From the NCBI GenBank assembly GCA_029706075.1, contig JAINUG010000020.1:2805625-2869624 (forward strand): a DNA stretch of 64,000 bases, in the 5' to 3' direction. Under the pieces are notes generated by a model. That model made no database searches, was not told the origin of the DNA, and worked only from the letters and a program-made list of their open reading frames with translations. Positions 35,101 to 44,100 of the stretch are shown piece by piece (position 1 is the first letter of the stretch; each line of letters begins with the position of its first letter). Source of the stretch: Aldrovandia affinis. Lineage: Eukaryota > Chordata > Actinopteri > Notacanthiformes > Halosauridae. Made by a program: the position numbers and the translations under genes.

Positions 35101-38100
35101 GGGGATTAAGTTCATTTTCATGGCAAAGAGGGACTTTGCAATTCATTGCAATTCATCTGATCACTCTTAATAACATTCTGGAGTATATGCAAATTGCCAT
35201 CATAAAAACTGAGGCAGCAGACTTTGTGAAAATTAATATTTGTGTCATTCTCAAAACTTTTGGCCAAGGGTGTCCATAATAATGAACAGTGTGAATAACA
35301 ACTCAGCTTAAGCTACACTCAAACTGAAAGGTGGGCAACGGAAAAACTGAGGATTTACAGTCATTATTTAAGGCAGGCAACGGCTTGACAGATTTGTTTC
35401 CTTATGTAGCTTGCCATTGCAAACGCAAATAAATAGGTGAAGGACTATGCAATCCTAACCTAGGCCTGCAAACAACTGTGAAATGACTCTAAATCAATGG
35501 ACTTTGAGGCCAAGATACACAAAGTGGTCAAAGCTACCCCAGACCCTTCCCTTTTGATATTTATACCACACTGTGGGGACACTTTCATGTGCTGACTTGC
35601 CAAGGCTCTTACCTGAGATCAGTGCTGTCGGCCAGGGAGATGGCTGGCTTCCTGACTGCGCTGCTGCAGGCAGCACTGTTACTGCAGGAGGGAGAAAAAA
35701 AGCGGACTCAGTACGTAGAGCATGGCATTGGCAACGCTTACATTGTGGGTTCGATTCCCACAGGGACCACATATAGTGAAAAATGTATGCATTCACTACT
35801 GTAAGTCGCTTTGGAAAAAAGCGTCTGCTAAATGGCATATATTATATGATATTACTATAGAGAGAAAAACGGATCGAGAGCGAGAAGGAGATCAAGATAG
35901 ACTAAGCCCTGAAAATTCTACTGAAAATGAACGCATTGCCGAAATTAACATTGTGAATCTACTTTGCTGACATTTGCCAGCTTGCCAAGGAAACATATCA
36001 CTGCCCGTCACAGAGGGAGTATCCCAGGTGGTTCCATGACAGCGGGTCTTCAGCAATGAGGGATGAGACTTTAACATCTCAAATAAGCTGAAAGAAATGA
36101 CTCAGGACTATTGATCTTGCTCAGTCTCTAAATGCATCTCATGTTTGGCAAGAATACCAGACATATCCAACAGTATTAAGACGGATCCCTTGCTCGTGAG
36201 GATCAATTCTGTCAGACCCTGTACAGATTTTGGGGGCAAAAGGCTGTGTCTTCGCCTTTTCCTCAATAGAAAGGCAAGCATCTAAAATATACAATTGGAG
36301 GCGGGAACTAACAATGCAAAGTAAGTGATGTCTTTTCAATTTCGATTTTAGATTTTCGGTCAACTTCCACGAGAAAGGTTGGTGAGCGCACAAGACAATC
36401 CATAGATCACCACAGCTATCGGGGAGGCAGGAGCTAGCTAGCAACTTTCCCCTGACTGCGGTGCAAGTATATTTAAAAATAAAATTAAAAATTAAATTAA
36501 AAATAAAAATTAAATTAAAAATTAAATTAAAAATTAAATTAAAAATTAAATTAAAAATTAAATTAAAAATAAAGCTTTGTTTTCAATTTTTTATTAACAT
36601 TAATGATCCCAATTCCCTTTACATGGAACAGCACCCACACTGAACACTGAGGATAGACTCCATATATCGCTTTTCCCAATTGAAACTTCGGAAGTCGTAT
36701 ATGTATGGTGCGCTGTTAGTATAAAACAGAAATATTTCAAGTTCATTCAAAAGAAAATCCTATTCTATTAGGCTAAATCATAGTCATCAGCAGCATGACC
36801 ATTTGTAAATCAATTAAATACAAAATCTCGTCTTGGACGATCTGACGAGTGTTAATCTGGGCCCCTGACACTATCTGGAAATAACGATCTGTTAAATCTC
36901 ACCACACGTGCCCACTATCGGCCTATTCAGGTATAACAGATCAGTCAATCTCAGATTCTGCACAGGCCAGATCCTTGTGAATATCAATGAAACCTGACAG
37001 GCTTCATCTTGTAATTAGCCTCATATAAGGCACCTCCTACCCACTCCATATATCTATATATATACCCCTTTGGTCAGTGACAGCATCTCTTACTCAATCT
37101 CCATGTTGAGAAGCTCCACCAGGGCTGAGAACGTTCCCACCTCCAGCAGCAGGAAGATGTTGTACCTCATCCAGTGCTGCACCTCGGCTTCCGAGCCACA
37201 CTCTCCAAACGTACCTAAACAGGGAGATAGGGAACAGCCAGAGTACGATCTTCCGCAAGAGACTCAAAACCCACCTGTTCAGACTCCACTACCACTGAAC
37301 TCTGTACATCTAGCTAATTGTCATCACCACTGCCTACTTGCTCAACACTATACAGTGCCTATAGACAGTCATCATCCCCTTTTGAAATAGTCACTTTTTT
37401 TGTCTTACAGCCTGAACTGAAAGTACATAAAATCCATCTTTTTCCAGCTTTATTTACACATTTTGCCTTACAACATTCAAGTGAAAAAAGGGCACAATTT
37501 CTGATAATTAATAAAAAATGAAAATCTAGAATAACAGGGTTGGAAAAGTGATCAGTCCCCTGATTTAATACTTTGTAGAGGCACCTTTTGCTTTAATCAC
37601 AGCCATCAGTCTGTTTGGATATGTCACTACCAGCTTTGCGCACCTAGATTGGGCAATATTTGTCCATTCTTCCTTGCAGCACTGTTCCAGTTCAGTCAAA
37701 TTCCGTGGTGAGCGGCAATGGACTGCACTCTTCAAGTCCATCCACAGATGTTCTATCGGATTTAGGTCAGGCCTCTGACTAGGCCACTCAAGGACATTGA
37801 CCTTCCTGTCCTTTAGCCACTGCAATGTTTTTTTGGTGGTGTGTTTTGGGTCGTTGTCGTGCTGGAAGGTCAACCACCTGCCCATCTTCAGCTGTCTAAC
37901 AGAGGGCCGCAGGTTTTCCTCAAGAATTTGGGTGCACTTGGCAGCATCCATTTTCCCTTCAATCCTGACCAATTGCCCAGTCCCCGCTGAAGAGAAACAC
38001 CCCCACAACATAATGCTGCCACCACCATGCTTCACTGTAGGTATGGTGTGTTTTGGGTGGTGTGCTGTGTTTGGTTTCCGCCAAACATAGCGCTTGGAGT

Positions 38101-41100
38101 TCAGTCCAAAAAGTTCAATCTTGGTCTCATCTGACCATATAACCTTTTGCCACATGGCATCAGAATCTTCGATGTGTTTCTTTGCATAACGTAAACGAGA
38201 CACTTTTTCAGAAGAGGCTTCTTTCTTGCCACCCTGCCATACAGGCCAGCTTTGTGTAAAGCTTGTGAGATTGTTGTCACATGCACAGATCGCCCAATCT
38301 CTGTCATTAAGACTTGTAACTCCTTCAAGGTTGCCATTGGCCTCTTGGTAGCTTCCCTGATCAATCTTTTCCTGGCTCGGTCATCCAGTTTGGAGGGACG
38401 GCCCGATCTTGGCAAGGTGTGGGTGGTGCCATATGCCTTCCACTTCTTAATAATACTCTGAACGGTACTCAGAGGGATAGTTAAAGCCTTTGAAATCTTT
38501 TTATATCCTTCTCCTAACTTGTGCCTATCCACAACGTTATCCCAGAGTCTTTTTGAAAGCACCTTTCCAGCCATGGTGAATTATTTGCGTTACCATGCAC
38601 TACTAGGAGTGGAATCCTCAAGGAACAGCTGATTTTATTGTGAAATAATCAAAACCACTACAACTGATGTCAGGTGGAGGCCAATTAGCTTGGTGTGTGA
38701 TCTGGAAGGTGATTGGTTATACCTGAGCAAGTTTATAATGGTTATTCTAAGGGGACTGATCACTTTTCCAACCCTGTTATTCTAGTTGTTCATTTTTTAT
38801 TAATGATCACAAATTGTGCCCTTTTTTTCACTTAAATGTTGTAAGGCAAAATGTGTAAATAAAGCTGGAAAAAGTTGGATTTTATGTACTTTCATTTCAG
38901 GCTGTAAGACAAAAAAAAAAGTGACTATTTCAAAAGGGTATGACGACTTTCTATAGGCACTGCATACCCCTGCTTACTCCATTTAAAAAAAAAAAATATA
39001 TATATATAAATAAATTACTAACCTTTTCCTTCCTAGTGTTACAGGTATGGTATGCAGCTGCCTGCAATTATGTCTATCGCTGTATTACGGCACTGATCTC
39101 TTGCGTGTACTATGATTGTTCCTACCATGTATTTATGCACATCTTGCAAGTCGCTCTGGATAAGAGCGCCTGCTAAATGCTTAAAATGGTAAATGTACTG
39201 TGACACAACATCAGCACTGAGGTTTCAGCTTCAATCACCATAATAAAAAAATGCATGTTGCTTGTGTAAAACACTGCTATAGTTAATTAGATTAATTATA
39301 CTTGTCTGATCAGTTCTCCAATTTCACCATGAATTGCATTTTATACTCTTCACACTACAGCCACTCAAAACTGGGTCAAACAGATTGCAGTCAAACCTGA
39401 CCATTTTTTTAAAAGTGGTACTGAGAGCACTGACTGACTGACTGAGCCCAATTTGCAGCAGCTTTGACATAAGTGCTGACTGAGATGAGGTTTCCCAAAG
39501 ACAGAGCAATATGGGATTTTCCAGTTCAAAACAGTTATGACTCTGTAGTGTAAACAGGGTATTAATCTGCTATTTTCCATGCTAATATAACGGGAAGAAA
39601 GACAGAGCTTTAACACTCAACTCCTCCCTTTTGTGAGGCCTCCACTGTGGTGCAATAGGACCCAAACATGCTACTCGTCCCCCTCCCCGTTATACCTTGT
39701 GCCATGTATAGAATAGCCCGTGCCACCTTCAGCCTCTTCTCCCGTGCCGTCACCTCCAGCCCATCCAGCAACCGCATCGCATGGGCCCTGTGCTGGGCTG
39801 CATCCAGCTCCGTCCACTTCTTATCGGTGACTGTGAGGGCCGATAACAAGCCATCAACACACATATACAACGTCCCTTCATCTCGGCACCCAAAGACTTA
39901 TGTAACAGTCTCTGACATATCTTCCATTGTGCTGGGCGAGAACAGCAATGAATTTCAACTGAATCAAAAAAGTTTAAAAAGTCCATTACAATCTCATGAC
40001 AAAAGCCACTAGTCCCTCCATATCATCATTTGGAAAACAACTTCTGATTACATTGGTGCACTCATATCGATCAAAAAGAGAGTAGTATGAAAAAGTTTGG
40101 GCAACCCTGACAATTTCCATTACTTTCATTTATAAATCATTGGGTGTTTGGATCCCCAACTTCATTTTGATCTATCAAATAACTGATGGACACAGTAATA
40201 TTTCAGTAGTGAAATGAGGTTTATTGGATTAACAGAAAATGTGCAATATGCATAAAAACAAAACTAGACAGGTGCATAAATTTGGGCACCCCAACAGAAA
40301 AATCACATTAATATTTAGTAGAGCCTCCTTTTGAAAAAATAACAGCCTCTAGACCAGGGGTGGGCAATTATTTTTTACATGGGGCCACATGAGAACAAGA
40401 AAATATTATGGAGGGCCGGACCGAAAGGCTGAACTAAAGTCTGCATAATATTAATTGTGTTTCTTTACATAAAGCAGTAAATAGCATTGTTTTGATAAGT
40501 TGGTAAGACTGGTAAGAGTATATGTTATAATTGAGCAATGAAAAAGAGAGGTTGTCTTAGAAAAATGACATTTACTCAATAAAATTTCCCAAAACAATGG
40601 TTAACGAAATGTGAACATTTGTACAGTTTTTGATTCATTATATTAGTGACCATTTTCAGCCACATTCAGTAAGATACATCATATTAAAAAATAATGATGC
40701 CTACATTTGTAGTTTAATCACATTCACACTCATCACTCATTCTGTGTTTTTCAGTTCTTTTTTCTTGTTCAGTAAGAGAAATCTAGTCTCTGTTGGTCTT
40801 TAACAAGTGCATCAGTCAGGTTGAATGAGGTGGAGATGCGAAGCACAGCTGACAGATGATCATCAGTGAGAGAGGATCTGTACCTGGACTTGTTAAACTT
40901 CATCACTGAGAATGTTTGTTCACATATGTAGGTAGAGCCAAAGAGAACAAACATCTTCTGAGCATGTCTCCTCATGTTTGGAAACTTCTCTTGCTTAAGA
41001 GAAGAGTAGAATTTCAGCAGTGGTCGTGACTTGAAGTGCTCTGCCAGTACTGCATCAGACTGCAGGTCAATGAGTTCCAGCTGGACATCACTAGGTGCAT

Positions 41101-44100
41101 CATCCACATTGCAGGTAAATGGAGAGGAAATCAAGTGCATTTCACTCTCCATTGTTCTGAGATCTTCAAATCGCCTTGAAAACTCACCATGCAGTGCTCC
41201 TAACATAGATGAGTACCTGCGGAGATTATCATCTGATGGGGTGACTTCTTTCAGTGTTTGCATGTGAGTGAGATTGTTGCTCTCCAGTTGCCTTGAAAGA
41301 AACTGTAACTTCGTCATGAAAGCCTTCACCAGGTTGTGCATTTCATGGACGAAAAGGCCCTTGCCTTGCAGTTTGGTGTTCAGTGCAGTCATCAGTGCAG
41401 TCACATGCAAAATCTGCCATCCACTTCTCATCTGAGAGCTCTGGGATGTCTTTGCCTTTCTTCTCACAAAACTCTCGGATCTCTGCTTTCAGATCCCAGA
41501 CTCTTTTTAGCACTTTGCCCAGGCTGAGCCAACGGACAGCTGTGTGATAGCTGATGTCACTATGTTCAGTCTTGTGCTCCTCTAAAAGTGCAACAAACTG
41601 CCTGTGATTCAATGCTCGTGCTCTGATGAATTTTACTATTTTAGTTACAACATCAATCACATCGTCAATTTTAAGCACTGACTTGCACAACACATGCTGA
41701 TGTAAAATACAATGCAATCTGCGTTGATTTCAGTCACTTTATCTTGCATACGTTTCAACAGCCCAACATTTTTCCCTGTTAGATTTGGACAACCGTCCGT
41801 TGTGACACCCGTCAGTCTGTCCCATTTCAGTCCCAGTGTGTGCATGCATGCATTTACCTCCGTGAACAGATCGCTCCCCGTCGTTGTCCCTTTCATTGAG
41901 CGCATTGCTGCCAGCTCCTCCGTAATCTTGAAGTCCATTATCCCACGGACAAACACAAGTAACTGGGCTGTGTCACGGACATCACAGCTCTCGTCCAAAG
42001 CCAAGGAGAAAAAGTCCAAATTTGCCACTTCACGTTGCAGCTGAAGCTCCAAATTTCCCGCAATGTCCTCGATCCTTCTCGTCACGGTGCGCCTGGACAG
42101 CGGGACTTGCTCAAATGCTTCTTTTTTTTCAGGACATATTAGTGCTGCAGAGTCCACCAAGCACTCTTTTACAAACTCTCCATCTGTGAATGGCTTACTG
42201 TTTTTAGCGATTTTGTGGGATATTACAAAGCTGGTCCTGGTTGCTGCATCCCTGGATGTGTGAAGCTTGGTAAAAAAACCCTTGTTGCTTTTGTAGCTTA
42301 GCTACCAAATCTTCCGATATCCGCGCCATTTCAGCATCATTCAAGTTTTTAAATTTCTTGAGTGTTTCGTCTCGTAATGTCGACTCAAATTGTAATCCTT
42401 GAACACGGCACTCTGGTCTCCATAAACCAAACACACCGCTTTACCTCTGACTTCAGTAAATAAATACTTAGCAGTCCATGTCTTCTTGAAAACCCTGCAT
42501 TCAGCATCTACCTTTCTTTTTTTAGTCAACATTTTGGGGGTGAAAGTCGTCTTGGCACCTGTAACCTGCTTGCGACAACGTCAATTCAGTAACACGCATC
42601 ACTTACGTACCTTACGTACCTATGCGCGACGTAAAAAAACACAACTTCAAAATAAAAGAAATGCACATTCAATCCACGCATGAGGTAAAATAAGAAAATA
42701 CGTTAATTTTGTAATTTCTTATGAACCTTACGCGGGCCGGTCAGAGTCAACTAAAGGGCCGCATGCGGCCCGCGGGCCGTAAAATGCCCAGGTCTGCTCT
42801 AGACGCTTGCTATAGCCTCTAATGAGTGTCTGGATCCTGGATGAAGGTATTTTGGACCATTCCTCCTTACAAAACATCTCCAGTTCAGTTAGGTTTGATG
42901 GTTGCCGAGCATGGACAGCCCGCTTCAAATCATCCCACAGATTTTCAATGATATTCAAGTCTGGGGACTGGGATGGCCATTCCAGAACATTGTACTTGTT
43001 CCTCTGCATGAATGCCTTAGTAGATTTTGAGCAGTGTTTTGGGTCGTTGTCTTGTTGAAATATCCAGCCCCGGCGTAACTTCAACTCTGTGACAGATTCT
43101 TGAATATTATTCTCAAGAATCCGCTGATATTGAGTGGAATCCATGCGACCCTCAACTTTAACAAGATTCCCAGTACTGGCACTGGCCACACAGCCCCACA
43201 GCATGATGGAACCTCCACCAAATTTTACTGTGGGTAGCAAGTTTTTCTTGGAATGCTGTGTTCTTTCGCCGCCATGCATAACGCCCCTTGTTATGACCAA
43301 ATAACTCAATCTTTGTTTCATCAGTCCACAGCACCTTATTCCAAAATGAAGCTGGCTTGTCCAAATGTGCTTTTCCATACCTCAAGCGACTCTGTTTGTG
43401 GCGTGTGCGCAGAAAAGGCTTCTTCCGCATCACTCTCCCGTACAGCTTTTCCTTGTGCAAAGTGCGCTGTATTGTTGAACTTCTTCTTCGTTTGGGTATA
43501 TTCTTTGGGTATATTCTTGGCTTCTTCTTCGTTTGGCTTGGCCTCCTGCGCGGCCTGCGAGTGTGGCGCAGAGGAACAAACCGCAGACCATGTCATCCTG
43601 GATTGCCCGATTTATCGGGCACCCAATGGGATCCATGGTCTGTCGGTTTTGGATGACGACACGGTGACATGGCTGCTGGAGGTGTGCCCCGAAATATAGC
43701 CTGGGTGAACCCCCCCTAGGCTTGAGGTGGTAAAAGGATAGCCCCTCGGCCCCGAGCCTAGGGGAGCAGGAAAAAATTGTTGAACGATGCACAGTGACAC
43801 CATCTGCAGCAAGATGACCTTGTAGGTCTTTGGAGGTGGTCTGTGGGTTGTATTTGACCATTCTCACCACCCTTCGCCTTTGCCTCTCCGATATTCTTCT
43901 TGGCCTGCCACTTCTGGCCTTAACAAGAACTGTGCCTGTGGCCTTCCATTTCCTCACTATGTTCCTCACAGTGGAAACTGACAGCTGAAATCTCTGAGAC
44001 AGCTTTTTGTAGCCTTCCCCTAAACCATAATGCTGAACAATCTTTGTTTCAGGTCATTTGAGAGTTGTTTTGAGGCCCCCATGTTGCCACTCTTCAGAGG

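Larger units (their letters stand above)
37216..39195 (+). mobile_element. LINE-2 3' end, split by a Tc1 element
   Basis: The plus strand at 37250-37310 encodes a fragment like RKRLKTHLFRLHYH, seen near the end of fish LINE polyproteins. After the Tc1 element (37353-38962) the sequence resumes and ends with CAAGTCGCTCTGGATAAGAG and GCCTGCTAAATGC. This is the tail that several SINEs in the window carry. Confidence 0.7.
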
